64,000 nucleotides of DNA from assembly GCA_017311185.1 (NCBI GenBank), contig JAESUZ010001723.1:930001-994000 (forward strand). The letters run 5' to 3'. The DNA is from Proteles cristata cristata (Eukaryota > Chordata > Mammalia > Carnivora > Hyaenidae). A model generated the notes under the pieces. That model was not told the DNA's origin, did no database searches, and saw only the letters and a program-made list of their open reading frames with translations. Position 1 is the first letter of the stretch, and the number at the start of each line of letters is the position of its first letter. Positions 11,163 through 22,770 of the stretch are shown piece after piece. The translations under genes and the position numbers were made by a program.

Positions 11163-11354
11163 GGGGATCCTGGTTGTCTCAACTGGTTAAGCATCTGACT
11201 CTTGGTTTCAGCTCAGCTCATGATCTCACAATTCCTGGGATTCCCCCCCTCCCCAGTTTGGAATTCTCTCTCTCCCTTGCTCTCTGTCCCCACCACCATG
11301 TTCTCTCTCTCTCTCTCTCTCAAAACAAGTAAAGAAACTTAAAAAAAAAAAAAA
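11163..11354 (+). repeat. CAN SINE, second of a triple-target pair
   Basis: Older, internally shortened SINE (ggggatcctggttgtctcaac head, body missing most of the B-box). Flanked by aagaatgagggag at 11149-11161 and 11355-11367. Confidence 0.88.
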
Positions 11355-11431
11355 AAGAATGAGGGAGATGGGGGCAGGTCAAGGGCCTGAAGTCTTCCCA
11401 AACTTCATTTCTAGGGGAAAATGAGCCTTGG

Positions 11432-11550
11432 GCGGTGCCTGTCTGGCTCAGTCAGTGGAGCTACAACTCTTGATCCTGGGGTTGTGGGTTCAAGCCCCAA
11501 ACTGGGTAGAGATTACTTAAAAAAATTTTTTTAATTATAAATTTAAAAAA
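11432..11550 (+). repeat. Short-form CAN SINE
   Basis: Head with gtctggctcagtcagtggag, B-box ggttcaagcccc, then directly an A/T-rich tail. Confidence 0.75.
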
Positions 11551-11552
11551 GA

Positions 11553-11750
11553 GGGGCACCTGGGTGTCTCACTCAGTTGAGCCTTTGACTTCAGTTCAGG
11601 TCATGATCTATGTTCATGAGTTAGAGCCCCACATCAAGCTCTCTGCTGTCAGCACAGAACCCACTTCAGATCCTCTGTCTCCCTCTCTCTCTGCCCTTTG
11701 CCCACTTATGTGTGAGCTACCTCTTTCTCTCAAAAATCATAAACATTAAG
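11553..11750 (+). repeat. CAN SINE
   Basis: Full-length old type with the hctgctgtcagcacagaac variant body. Sits head-to-tail between two other SINEs. Confidence 0.88.
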
Positions 11751-11762
11751 AATAAAAATCAA

Positions 11763-12030
11763 GGGGCGCCTGGGTGGTTTAGTCGGTTAAGCGTCCGACT
11801 TTCGCTTAGGTCATGATCTAGCGGTTCGTGGGTTCGAGCCCCGCGTCGGGCTCTGTGCTGACTGCCAGCTCAGAGCCTGGAGCCTGTTTCAGTCTGTGAC
11901 TCCCTCTCTCTCTGACCCTCCCCTGCTCATGCTGTCTCTCTCTCTCTCTCCTAGAAATAAATAAAACATTAAAAAATAAAAGAATAAAAATAAAAAACAA
12001 ACAAAAATTTAAAAGAAAAAAAAAGAAAAA
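11763..12030 (+). repeat. CAN SINE, CTAG-tail subfamily
   Basis: Nearly consensus copy (ggggcgcctgggtgg, ttcgcttagg, gactgccagctcagag, ctctcctagaaataaataaa) with a long A-rich tail. On its reverse strand an open frame runs 12195-11818, which is repeat-derived. Confidence 0.92.
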
Positions 12031-12039
12031 ATGAACTTT

Positions 12040-12800
12040 GGGAAATATGCAAGCTGTTGCTGTGGGTAATGGGACCCTAAGAAGGCAGCACAGCACCACC
12101 ATGAAGGTCAGACAGAGGTTACTTGCCAACTCAAGTGAGGCAGTGGGAACTGCAGTCAGCCAAGAAATCCCATTTTCCTGACTCCCTAGAAACACTGAGT
12201 AACCAAAGAAGCCAGAGGAGAAGGTTTAGGGATGACCACTGGCAGAACAGACAGAATACTAAGTCAGGCAGGCAAAGGGTTCTCAGACCAAGGGAAGGCA
12301 GCAGTGAAACCGTAGGTCATGGTAAACCAGCTTTCAAGCTAAGGTGGAAGGTGGGTAAACAGTGGGGAAGAGAAAGGTAGAGAGATGGTGTGGGAACACA
12401 GTGGAACTAGAAGGCACAATGAGGGCAAAGAGCCTGAGTTCAAGTCAGAATCACACATAAAGAATTTTTTCCCAAACTTTTTTTTTTTTTTCAATTCTAT
12501 ACATCATATTAGGAGGAAGACCACTACTGGTGTCAAATATTGCAAAAAACATTTCCAGCTCGTTCTGGGTTTTTCTCTTGACCAATAAGTGATCTGTGAG
12601 GGAGGTGGGGCTCCATTCCCTCTAGGTTCCTCCCCCATCCAGCCTCTTCCAGGCAGCTGTTAACAGAGCAGATGCTCTACTCCCTGTGTGGCACTACCTT
12701 CTTTGTGTGTACCCTTTTCTGGTGTAAGCCTGGAATAAGGGGTAACTGTCCCCCCCAACTGAAGCCCTAATAATATCCTATGAGGACATAAAGGGGTCCA
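12040..12800. other. Unique sequence
   Basis: No gene recognised. Contains an 11-T run near 12480 and a C-rich patch at 12749. Confidence 0.4.
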
Positions 12801-12804
12801 AAAC

Positions 12805-13012
12805 CTAGGATAAGAAAACCTGGCATCAAGCCCCAGCTTTTCTTCTTATTGGCTTTGTGCATTTGAAAGCAAGCTACTTCACCTCTTTGTATTTGCTTCC
12901 TCGTCTGTAAAATGGGGCTACCTGCTCCACAGGGTTGTTGGGAGGGTAAAGTAAAGGAAATGTATATGAACGTTATGAGCTGTAATACCATACATGTGCA
13001 AGGTATACTTAT
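12805..13012 (+). repeat. MIR relic
   Basis: Clear MIR text: aagctacttcacctctttg, ttcctcgtctgtaaaatggggc, agggttgttgggagggtaaa. Confidence 0.8.
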
Positions 13013-13019
13013 CACAAAG

Positions 13020-14125
13020 CAAGCATTTTCATTTCTGCCTATGTATAACTTTCACTGATGCTGTTATAAGATCATAAGTGGGCGCTAGTAAAGCCAATGT
13101 GCCTATGCAGGCTGAAATGGTTCTTGTTTTTATTGCTTCTAACCTACATTATAACAATTTCCTTCTCAAAATATCAGCACTGCTCACAGAATATCTTCAA
13201 CAGTTGTTTGCCATATTTAACGTGCCTTACACTTTGTTTCAGTTTTTCTTATCTCTTATCAATTTTTACCTTTAGTCTAACTACTTTTCATGTTTCCTTT
13301 TCTGCAGTCTGTTATGTTTGTTACCTGCATGAAAGAAGACTACATTACGTAGGCTTTAATAAGGTTCCTCACACTTGGCCTTCAGCGGGATTCTTATGTG
13401 GTCTGATCAACTATGAGAATGTAATCAATTTAGAGAGTACACCCTCAAGTTATCTTACCACAAAGAAGAAATAAGAGGATGACTTATGAAATTGACATAC
13501 TTCCATAATTTCTAGGTTAGTAACTAAGAACACATAGCCTCCTAACAAAGAATTAATTCATCAGTTCCAGTGTTAGTACAGTATTAGGCTAAGCAAAGAA
13601 CTAGTACAGACAATTTCAGTCACTGAGTTCAAATTCCTGAATAAAGTTTGAGCAAATAATCTTGTATCCTGAAAATGGTGACATTGAGCTCAATTCCAAA
13701 AGGTCCATCAGCCGGTAAAAGTCATATCATCCTGGTGTTAAATCCATTATCCACTCCCAGGCTGACCACTAGCTGTCTGGAAACCCTGTGACCCAAACTC
13801 ACTAGTCACTCTTCTTCATGCATGAGGACAAAGTGCTCAGAGCAGTAAATGGCCAAAGGAAGATCTAGATAATACCGATGAAAAACTTCCATTTTTTCCC
13901 AAAGGAAACTTTTGCGAGACCCACAGAAACCAAGTAATAGGCCCCCAGCCTGAAAACTATGAACATATGGATTAAGCAACACATTTTCAAGCAAAATAAA
14001 GTCTTGCTTTTAACAACCTGGAAGTACAAAGACAGAAGCACTGTTTCAGCCAGGATCAGACACAGCCTTAAAATCAGAACCCTCATCACACCACAGGCTC
14101 TGTAAGGAATGATTTCCTGTCATTT
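13020..14125. other. Unique sequence
   Basis: A/T-rich with several short open frames (125 codons at 13097-13474) of low-complexity hydrophobic composition. No recognisable protein, splice structure or repeat. Confidence 0.4.
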
Positions 14126-14129
14126 CATA

Positions 14130-14290
14130 TGCAGAGGTCATTCATTTGTTCGTTCCACAAACATTTACTGAGTAGTTACTCTGTGCCAGAGATGGCTAGA
14201 TACTAGGATATAAGGATAAATAAGACAAAGTCTTGCTCTCAAGCAGATTACAACCAAGCATGGAAAACACACAAATATACCAAAAGTTAA
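14130..14290 (+). repeat. L2 3' end
   Basis: Classic L2 terminus: ccacaaacatttactgag, ttactctgtgccagag, gatactaggatataagg, aagtcttgctctcaagcag. Confidence 0.75.
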
Positions 14291-14299
14291 GAGTATGGT

Positions 14300-15390
14300 A
14301 TAATTATGAAAGAAGCTTGGGCAGAACTGCAATGGCCATACAAAGGACAAGCATTCAGCTTAATCCAGAAGGAATCAAAGAATCTTTTAAGAGATGGTAA
14401 TGCCTTAATTCCTGATAAATGCAAGACTAAGAGTCAGAAATTCACTAGAATGAAGAAATAGCTTCAGCATGCTGGGACCCTCAAGGAGTTCACTGTAACT
14501 ACAGCCTCAAGTGCCAGAGAAATTGTGGAAGAGGGACTAGAAAGGCAGACATAAGAGAGGCTGGATCACAAAGGTCCTTGTTAAGATGCTGAAATAGAGA
14601 CATACTAGGATCTAGATGTTCACAGTATTTTAAGACTAAAGGAATATTATTTACTTTTAGCTAAAGACCAGCCAAAATGGAGGGGGTATTTGACTAAGAA
14701 AAACTGGAAGAGGGGTAGAGCCAGTTATTTCTAATTACTTCTATCTGGCTCATACTTTTTCTTACTTTCCTCTTGACTTTTTTTTTTCCTCTCATAGGGA
14801 AAAAATAAAACTGAACAATTCTGTAACAAAGGCTGTGAACCTTCTGTTCATCAAAAACATTTCTGAACAGAGTGCTATATTCTATCAAAATAGCCCAAAT
14901 TAGAGAAAGATGACAAATCTCTCTAGCATCTGGAGCCTTCCAAGCAAAAAGACCAAACCTAGGTCTCTGATAAGATGGAAGCTAGAGAAACATCCTGACC
15001 ATGGGCTACACAGAACATGATGCTGCCAGTCATGCTCTAGCCCTGTAAATGGGAATGCTTACAGTTCTCAACACAAGGACATGCCAAACAGTTACCTCCT
15101 GGCTTCTCCATAGAAACTACCAGGAAAAAAACCTACCAGTGCCAGGAATGACCTTGGACTTTAAAGTGTGGACTCCTGCCCACCAGTACTAGATAAAGAC
15201 TACCTTGGCAATTCTCTTACCTGTCCAGAGTTCAAACAGGTACAGACACCCGGCTGCCTTCCTCACAAGACAAAGAAACTGAGCCCTTCATCCATGCACA
15301 GTATCTGGCTATGCTCCTACTACTGAAAACAGCGCCCCCATTACTACTTCTAACTATACTAACAGCTACTAAGAGCAACACACTACTAAC
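14300..15390. other. Unique sequence
   Basis: No coding region or clear repeat. The frame at 14165-14350 on the minus strand is L2 shadow. Confidence 0.4.
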
Positions 15391-15394
15391 AGCA

Positions 15395-15600
15395 AGCACT
15401 GACCACGCACAAAGTACTAGGCCTTCATCTTTGGTACCCAATACAATCTGCAGAAAAGGTTATACTAGCCTCATTTTATAGAAGAAAAAAGTTAAAAAAA
15501 AAAAAAAAAAAGCTTAGAAAGGTTAACAGCTTACCCAGGTCCAAAAGCAAGAAAGATGTAGAGGTGGGACGACTCCACAGACCATGCCCTTCCTATTGTA
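15395..15600 (+). repeat. MIR relic
   Basis: Has gcacaaagtactaggcc, cctcattttatagaagaaaa, gaaaggttaacagcttaccc in MIR order, with an internal A-run of 18. Confidence 0.6.
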
Positions 15601-15640
15601 CTAGGCACCTTAGAATTTTCCTAAAGAAAGCAAAACCACA

Positions 15641-15838
15641 GGGCACCTGGGTGGCTCAGTCAGTTAAGTATCTGACTTCAGCTCACGTCATGATTTCACA
15701 GTTTGTGGGTTTGAGCCCCACTTTGGGCTCTGTGCTGACAGCTCTGAGCCTGGAGCCTGCTTTGGATTTTGTGACTCCCTCTCTCTCTGCCCATCTCCTG
15801 CTAATGCTCTGTCTCTGTCTCTCAAAAAATAAATTTTT
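15641..15838 (+). repeat. CAN SINE, tail carries another SINE
   Basis: Older ggctcag type. Its A/T-rich tail was the target for the minus-strand SINE that follows; the rest of the tail resumes at about 16055. Outer target copies aaagcaaaaMc at 15627 and 16084. Confidence 0.9.
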
Positions 15839-15839
15839 T

Positions 15840-16054
15840 TTTTTTTTAATTTTTTATTTCTAGGAGAGAGAGAGAGAGACAGCGTGAGCAGGGGAGGGTC
15901 AGAGAGAGAGGGAGTGACAGACTCTGAAACAGTCTCCAGGTTCTGAGCCGGCAGTCAGCACAGAGCCCGACGTGGGGCTCGAACCCACGAACCGTGAGAT
16001 CATGACCTAAGCGAAAGTAGGTCGCTTAACCAACTAAGCCACCCAGGCGCCCCC
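15840..16054 (-). repeat. CAN SINE, CTAG-tail subfamily, minus
   Basis: The plus strand reads ttttatttctaggagagag at its left edge and ggcttagttggttaagcg reversed at its right edge. Target copies caaaaaataaattttt and caaaaataaatattttt lie in the tail of the older SINE. Confidence 0.92.
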
Positions 16055-16366
16055 AAAAATAAATATTTTTAAAAAAATTTTTAAAGCAAAAACTCTAAGC
16101 CTTCTTTTCAAGAGTTTCTGAAGTCGATCATTTGACTGAGAGGTATTCAAAAATACTTCTTTCAGCAATCACTTTGCCTTCAAAACAACATATGTAAACC
16201 ACTTTTTATTTTCTTTAATCAAGTGAATATTCTAGACAAAAAAATGAAAGATATTTTAAAGAAGTTATCATGTGAGTGTCTTGATTTCTGGCCAAAATAT
16301 AAACACAAAGAGAGAAGAGAGCAAAGGACAGAATTTCATTCCACTAGATAAGAATGGAGATTAACA

Positions 16367-16587
16367 GGGGAGCCTGGGTGGCTTAGTCGGTTAAGCGACC
16401 GACTTTCGCTTGGGTCATGATCTCGCGGTTCGTGGGTTCGAGCCTCACGTTGGGCTCTGTGCTGACTGCCAGCTCAGAGCCTGGAGCCTATTTCAGAGTC
16501 TGTATCTCCCTCTCTCTCTCTGACCCTCCCCTGCTTACGCTGTCTCTCTCTCTCTCCTAGAAATAAATAAAAATATTAAAAAAAAAA
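16367..16587 (+). repeat. CAN SINE, CTAG-tail subfamily
   Basis: Identical 17-bp target copies aagaatggagattaaca at 16350-16366 and 16588-16604. Ends ctctcctagaaataaataaaaat. Confidence 0.95.
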
Positions 16588-16609
16588 AAGAATGGAGATT
16601 AACAAGGCA

Positions 16610-17320
16610 AAAAATTTTTTTTCAAATATAATTTACATTACATTTTATGCAGTGAAAATCAAGAGGCAAGCAATTTCAAATAGACTGAGCCTTACCTCAA
16701 TCTTATTCCTCCTGTTCTAGGGGACAGCACTCCAAGTGATCAGCAGACACTCCCAGCCTACATACAGTGAACCAGACAAAGGGGGTAAGCAACGCCTTCA
16801 TGCTCCCAAACCACAGTGGAAAGGAAAGTGTGACGGCTTCCTAGGGAACCCAAGCACATACAGTATTTATAAATCACTGTTCATCCAAACACACACAGAA
16901 ACAAAATGTTACCTGTGGTTTGTCTACAGAAATACTTAACAGGTGTATTTAAATTAAATAATGCAAAAACAATCCCATACTAATGTGTCAACACATTATA
17001 GCTCACCTTTTTAATGCAAATATATGAAGACCATCAATTTTCACTAGTCAAAATTAATACTGTATAAAAACTTTATTTAACAGCTTTACCGCTTAAAAGC
17101 CTAATATACATGAACTGCTTCTTCCTTCACAGACCTATAGCCACTTCTGAACTAAGAACTACTATTCAAATGTCAAAAATATCACCATTGTAAAGATGCC
17201 CAACACAGTACCTGGCATAATTCAACAAATACTGGTTTATGAAAGAGTTAATTATTTAAAATAGAAAATTTTAAAAGAGACAGAATTCAAGGGACATACA
17301 TGATTTTTTAAAGATTAAGG
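16610..17320. other. Unique sequence with a small MIR-like patch
   Basis: Mostly A/T-rich single-copy sequence. About 17190-17250 (cccaacacagtacctggcat) resembles an old MIR end. Confidence 0.4.
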
Positions 17321-17324
17321 GGAT

Positions 17325-17523
17325 GGGGTGCCTGGGTGGCTTAGTCAGTTAAGCATCTGACTTCAGCTCAGGTCATGATCTCATGGTTTGTGAGTTGGAA
17401 CCCTGCATCAGGCTCTGTGCTGACAGCTGAGAGCCTGGAGCCTGCTTCAGATTCTGTGTCTCATTCGCTCTCTGTCCCTCCCCAACTTGTGCTCTATCTC
17501 TGTCTCTCAAAAATAAATAAATG
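17325..17523 (+). repeat. CAN SINE
   Basis: Older ggcttagtcagt type; first of a head-to-tail pair. Pair enclosed by ttttaaagattaagggg at about 17306 and 17792. Confidence 0.9.
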
Positions 17524-17524
17524 T

Positions 17525-17788
17525 GGGGCACCTGGGTGGCTTAGTCGGTTAAGCGTCTGACTTTCGCTTAGGTCATGATCTCGCGGTGCGTGGGTTCGAG
17601 CCCCGCGTCGGGCTCTGTGCTGACTGCCAGCTCAGAGCCTGGAGCCTATTTCAGAGTCTGTATCTCCCTCTCTCTCTGACTCTCCCCTGCTCACGCTGTC
17701 TCTCTCTCTCTCTCTCCTAGAAATAAATAAAACATTAAAAAAAAATCTTTAAAAAATAAATAAATAAATAAATAAATGTAAAAAATAA
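17525..17788 (+). repeat. CAN SINE, CTAG-tail subfamily
   Basis: Second of the pair, inserted into the tail of the first. Tail extended by an (AAAT)n run at 17756-17778. Confidence 0.92.
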
Positions 17789-17799
17789 AAATTTTAAAG

Positions 17800-19370
17800 A
17801 TTAAGGGGGGGAACTCAGAACTATTAGTACAACTACAGATAGTCAGAATTACCTCACATTTCACTGAAAATTTATAGACTCCAACCCAACAGTACCTCTT
17901 AACACCCTAAATAAACTCGGGCAGTGCAATAACTCTGATACTGTTTTTGTCATATAGGGTTTGAGATCTCATCTACAGACACACCAACTTTGACTGGATG
18001 CTATACAGAGCTCTGGTGCACAGCTGCAGGCCTCAGAGCTGCAATTTGCACACTGCCTTCAATAATACAGATGAGACACAGTGTGCAGACCAAACTCACT
18101 GAAGACAGAGAACACTTTTAGTGAAAGCTCAAAGGGCAGTCACTAAGATTTAACAGATTCAACATAATGACTTCATGGCAGCAGGAGAAAATGAAGTTTC
18201 ATGGATTAGGGATACAAAGAATGTTTAACAACATAAACTGTTAGGGTTTTCGCATCCCTCTCTAGACTTGCACACATTAAACAATGACACACAAATTAGT
18301 GAAAACAGATTCTGAAATTAATTTAGATTTCTAAGAATTGGACTGAAGACCCCTGGAATTTACATATATTACAGTGTCTAAGTTTGTCTGGCATTACAAA
18401 CAATAGTCACAGTGCTGAACTGAAAGTATGAGTCACAATTCAAAAACAGGAGGAAAAAAAATGAACAGAAGAAAGCTCTGGATCCAAATACCACAAAGAA
18501 ATTCTTTACTGAAAATACTGTCAAGGACAGATATCTTTCTGACTTGGAGTGAGAAGGAACGATTACACACTATCTGCTACCCAGGAACAAATTCATTCAT
18601 CCCCACCAAAGCCCTTTCCAGTCCCATCCACCTCGGTGCCCAGCCACTAATACAGTCAGCCACTTCCACCAACAAGCACGGAATTCTAACAGATCTGAGT
18701 CACCCACTCCCCCGCAATAAGAGGTCATTCTCTATCAGAAAGCCCACTCTGCAAAGTTCCCTTGTTCATCTCCCAGGCTGCCATCACCATGGCCCACATA
18801 AAGCAGCGTACCAAACTCGGCAGCCTACCAACACTTCTCTACACTCTCCAATTCACAACTCCGGCCTCACCCTAAAGCCAAGGTAGTCAACACTACCCGC
18901 CGTGGCACTTTGCTGACATTCAGTTCCCTGCCTGAGAACCCCTCAACGCTAGGATGCATCTGGGCAGAGAATCCTGCTCTTTGCTCAACTCCCCTATATC
19001 CAGCAGAGCTCCAGTCTTTCCAAGAACTAATCACTGGTTATCCCAGAGAAGCTAAACTCTCAGTGCTTCTTCTCAGACCCCAGACGGCCAAGTTCACAGA
19101 CGTGGGGGAGAACGGGGGCGGGGGGAGACATCCCGATGCGCCTCAGGGACCAGGCACACGGAGGCCCCTACAATTCCAAACGCAAGCCCCCCCCCCCCAT
19201 CCTCCCCACTATGGTTAGCCTCCAGGGCGTCCGCACCCAGCGTCAGGAGCGCACGCCACTGGAGTTAAGTCTCCGAGCCCCTTTGCCTCCCTTTCCTAAC
19301 TACCAAAATACTAAATATCAAGCCACAGAGGCCCCGGTCGAGGCCAAAACCCCAGCCAAGGCTCCTGCCA
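17800..19370. other. Unique sequence left of the CpG island
   Basis: No repeat recognised. C-rich toward the right. The 152-codon frame 18428-18886 and the 102-codon frame 18910-19218 match nothing I know and have no domain; they are most simply chance frames within the presumed RAD54L2 intron. Confidence 0.4.
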
Positions 19371-19860
19371 CTGGAGATCCCCAGTGGGGATCCAGCGCCC
19401 CAAGGCCCGGGCCGCTGGGACGGGCATGCTGCCCCAGGCCGCTGAACGCCATGGGCCCGGGCCGCGTCCCCACTCGGCCCCCATTGTTGCCGTCCCGGCG
19501 GCCCCAGCCGGGAGCCGGGGGCTGGCACCGGCACTCACCTCCCGCGCCGCGGCTCCGGGCCGCGCCGGGCCGGGCAAGGCCAAGTGGCTGCGCTTCCCGC
19601 TGCTCCTGCCTCGGCGGCGTCTGCGGTGGCGGGGGCGGAGGTGGTGGCTGAGGCGGGAAGCGGCCGGCCAGGCCCCGGCGCCGCGGGCTGGCTCGGTCCG
19701 AGAGTCGGTCTTCTCCGGCGGCGGCGCTCGCAGGCTCCGCTCGCGGTCCGCGCCAGAAAGCGTCCCCCTCCTGGACCGCGCACCCGGCCGCCCGGACGGG
19801 AACACGCGCCGCCGACAGGAAAGTTCCGCTGAGAGCCTCCCGGAGGCCAGTGCCTGGTGG
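19370..19860 (-). promoter_or_regulatory. RAD54L2: CpG island, inferred RAD54L2 promoter
   Basis: Very rich in CpG and GGC/CGG units against an AT-rich background. It contains a GC box around 19629-19640 (ggcgggggcggagg). Several overlapping long frames on both strands here are products of GC bias, not genes. The minus strand direction is set by the donor at 19538/19539. RAD54L2 is inferred from its known head-to-head placement beside DCAF1; an unrelated or non-coding transcript cannot be excluded from sequence alone. Confidence 0.7.
19539..19700 (-). other. RAD54L2: Predicted RAD54L2 exon 1 (5' UTR)
   Basis: On the minus strand the exon would end ...gcgcgggag at 19539 and the intron begin gtgagtgccgg at 19538, a near-perfect U1 donor. 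The upstream boundary is a guess inside the island; no TATA box is visible. No start codon resembling the RAD54L2 N-terminus lies here, so the exon is taken as 5' UTR. Confidence 0.5.
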
Positions 19861-20034
19861 CCCATGATTCATTCCTAGATAGAGCCATCTGTGCTACAGA
19901 TGACCGTTTCAGGAGTGGATACGGCACAAAAATCCCAGGCCTGAATCCACCTAGGAACTGTTCCGGGGTGGGTGGAAACCGGGGACGGAATGGGTTTGCA
20001 CCCCACCAGCCTCGGTTCCTCCTCATTCCTCACT

Positions 20035-20110
20035 TGGGGGAGGCTTGTCAAGATTGAATGAGATGATGCAAGTGCCTGGCACGGAAATATGGGGCTCAAC
20101 ATTGAGGCAG
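20035..20110 (+). repeat. MIR fragment
   Basis: tgaatgagatgatgcaagtgcctggcac resembles the MIR 3' portion. Confidence 0.5.
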
Positions 20111-20220
20111 GGTCATTGGCAATGGTGCCAATGATGATCGCTGCTATTACTATCGTCTCATACAGAGGTTGTGCACAGCCCTCAATGACCCTTGAAATTG
20201 ATGTGTACCATGTAACTCGG

Positions 20221-20370
20221 TTCCCCCCACCCCCCCACCCCGTCCCGTTTCCTGTTGACTGAAGCTATCATCAGAATTCCCTGAAAGAGCAGCAGGGACA
20301 AGAAAGGGCTTTTTAAATCCCTGACACGGGGGAGGCGGGGGGGAGGGGGCTGCGGGGGGCGGTTGGAAGG
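20221..20370. other. G-quadruplex-prone C- and G-runs
   Basis: Runs of C at 20223-20240 (minus-strand G-runs) and of G at 20331-20363 (ggggaggcggggggg..., ggggggcgg) lie about 130 bp apart. Each meets the usual four-G-run pattern, on opposite strands. Confidence 0.8.
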
Positions 20371-20474
20371 GTAAGGATGCAGATTCTCCTCCCTCGAATT
20401 GGGAATTGCTGCCATGTGGGCGCCAGTTAATGAGAAGAGTGTATTGTGTCAGCTCTCTCCACTACAGCCCCAGA

Positions 20475-20521
20475 TCCTCCTCCTCCTCCTCCTCCCCCTC
20501 CCCCCCCTCCTCCTCCTCCTC
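20475..20521. repeat. (CCT)n repeat
   Basis: About 15 CCT units with a short C interruption in the middle; pure pyrimidine on the plus strand, purine on the minus strand. Confidence 0.92.
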
Positions 20522-20524
20522 GTA

Positions 20525-22080
20525 AATGAACACAGGCAAGATGCTGAAAAAATTCTAAAAGTAGATCTCTTTTTTGTGGAAGGTTTGTTTTGTTTTCCTC
20601 ATAAAATCAAAAGGATCAAAAAATCCTTTCTCTTCCCCACTTGCCTTTTCTTCTGGGCCTTCACACTTCTGGATATCAGACATAATTATTTTTGGAACAA
20701 ATTAGGTTATAAAAATACAAGTGTGTGTTCGAAACTATAGATGGGAATTTAGATTTTCAGAGGTGCTCCAAAAAGTATTATAGCTTTCACATGTTCTCAA
20801 ATTTCCCATTCTCAGTCCTGTGGCTACTCTCAGGAAAATTTACCCTGATACCCCTCTCCCTTATCTGAAGAGACTTTCCAAAAAGGCTCTGATAACAGTC
20901 ACTTGCACCTGAATGAAATTTTGTCTCTGTGTCACACATATACACACACATATTTGCTTCTAGATTATCTCCTGGAAGTAAGGAAAGGGCTCTGCCTGTC
21001 TGAAAGCATTTTGATAGCCATCTGAAAACAACAGACTCATGGATTAGAAAGCACTCAAAATCTTTGAAGGCTCTGCACTTCCTCAAGTAAGAGGGCTTCA
21101 TCCTAGGCTCTTAAAGGACAAAGGATCCCTCAAAAGCTGATTGACTTCTCTCAGCATCCTGAGGTCAGATTGGCACTCTGATGCCTCTCTGCTCCATGCC
21201 TTGCATTTTCCCCAGTTGGCCTTTTAGCTTGGACTCTTGGTATATGGCACATAAAACAGATTTGGTCTCAAGGGCTGAGGCAGGTTTATACAAGAATCTT
21301 AAAGATAACCACAGGGAGAAGAAAGAGACCAGTGGAGCTGGGCAGAGGCTTAAAAAGGGAATCTTACTGTTTATCTCCCCACTAAAAGACCAAATACACA
21401 ACCATCAAAGACACTCACACTTACCTTTCTCCTTTGTCACTGAGGTTGGAGCAACAAGGGCCAGGTCTGTCTCCCCTGGTAATAGAAGCCCCTTCAATTC
21501 CCTCCTCCCAAGATGCTATTGCCCTTCTGTGACATCACTGTTTCCTTGCCTTCCAAAGCTTCCCTGACTACTTTGATGATGTTATGCCCTCACAACCACC
21601 TTTGGGGATCATGTTAGGCCCAAACGACCTGTAGGAAAATGGGTTCTATTGGGGGGAATTTCCAGAGTGAGTTACATGCATACCTATCTATTGATGGCCC
21701 TACTTTCAAATGAGGTTTAAAAATCTGAGATCTTCCTGCTGTGATTAGACAAAACCCATCAAGGACTTGCTAGTAAATTAGAAACTAGAACTAGGCCTTC
21801 TCCATCACTATGAAATCACACCTGGAAAAAACACCTTCTAATTTTACCCTCTTTCACCGCCTTCTCATTCCATAGAAGCCAGCTCAATGCTTCCCCCATC
21901 AGCCAAACTTGAACCCATCCCCACTTCTGGATGCAAAAGATCCTAGATGCCATGATCTCTCTGAATTAGGTTCCAAAGTGGCAGATAATTTTGTCTCCCT
22001 CTTTGAGTGTCATCCTATTCTTGGAAAATTTTTTAAGCTTTTTGCTTACACACCACCTTCCCTCATACTAGATTATAATC
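20525..22080. other. Intergenic unique sequence
   Basis: No gene or clear repeat. The stretch 21520-22060 has diffuse L2-like wording (ccaaagcttccctgac) too decayed to delimit. Confidence 0.4.
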
Positions 22081-22096
22081 TCTAGGAGGTTTTTTA

Positions 22097-22198
22097 CAAT
22101 TTTTTTAAAAGTAGGCTCCACACCTAATGTGGGGTGTGAACTCAAGACTCTGAGATCAAGAGTCTCATGTTCTGTCAACTGAGCCAGCCAGGTGCACC
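22097..22198 (-). repeat. Short-form CAN SINE, minus strand
   Basis: Reverse copy: ccaggtgcacc head at the right end, no CT body. Target copies tctaggaggtttttta at 22081-22096 and tctgggaagtttttaa at 22199-22214. Confidence 0.85.
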
Positions 22199-22280
22199 TC
22201 TGGGAAGTTTTTAAAGAAATCCACCCCAATGACTAATGAAAACCTGGCAAAATTGCTGTACCATAAAATTCCATTTATGT

Positions 22281-22545
22281 TTGGCAATTACTTACTGGGT
22301 ACCAGGCACTGCACTGGATACTAGGGAATAGTAACAAGACATGCCAAGAATAACTGTAAGAATTTTATAGGTATTAACTAATTTAATTCTTACATTGACA
22401 TTGTGAGGTATATACAATTAGCATCCCTTCAAAGTTGGAAAAAGTGCTTGGGGATCTTACTTGAGAAGTAAGAAAAGGGTAGGAGTTTGAGTTCAGGAGA
22501 TCTAGGTCCAGAGCCCACTCTCATAACCACACACTGAAGTGAATG
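22281..22545 (+). repeat. MIR relic
   Basis: Near full-length: cttactgggtaccaggcactgc, gtattaactaatttaattcttac, attgtgaggtatatac. Confidence 0.75.
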
Positions 22546-22619
22546 AAGAAGTATGTTTACAGTTGAGCTTGGAAGATTCTCTGTAGCATGTTAGCTAATA
22601 CAATCCTGTTCTATGTGGA

Positions 22620-22770
22620 TGTTCATTCAGCAAACATTTATTGTCCCCAAACTGTATTTCATGTGCTCATCTGGCCCCCAGAGAACACAGTGCTGAGCAA
22701 GAGAAAACACATCTCTGCCCTGAAGCATCTTATCTTCTAAACAGGGGAGACAAATAGCACAAAATGATTT
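22620..22770 (+). repeat. L2 3' end
   Basis: cattcagcaaacatttattg ... agaacacagtgctgagcaag ... catctctgccctgaagcatc is the standard L2 terminus. Confidence 0.75.

Larger units (their letters stand above)
1..19538 (-). other. RAD54L2: Inferred intron 1 of RAD54L2
   Basis: This stretch lies downstream, on the minus strand, of the donor at 19538/19539 and would be the start of a long first intron. I found no RAD54L2 coding exon in it; the acidic N-terminus of that ATPase is not encoded on the minus strand anywhere I could recognise. It is filled with SINEs, some L1 3' ends and MIR/L2 relics, with unique sequence between them. The gene assignment rests on the divergent arrangement with DCAF1, not on protein sequence. 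Confidence 0.5.

Noticed and set aside
18428..18886. 152-codon plus-strand frame
   Set aside because: No recognisable domain, biased composition and no splice or promoter context; probably chance.
19136..20026. Several overlapping 160-184 codon frames on both strands
   Set aside because: They lie in a CpG island where stop codons are rare; low-complexity Arg/Pro/Gly/Ala products, mutually overlapping, no domain.
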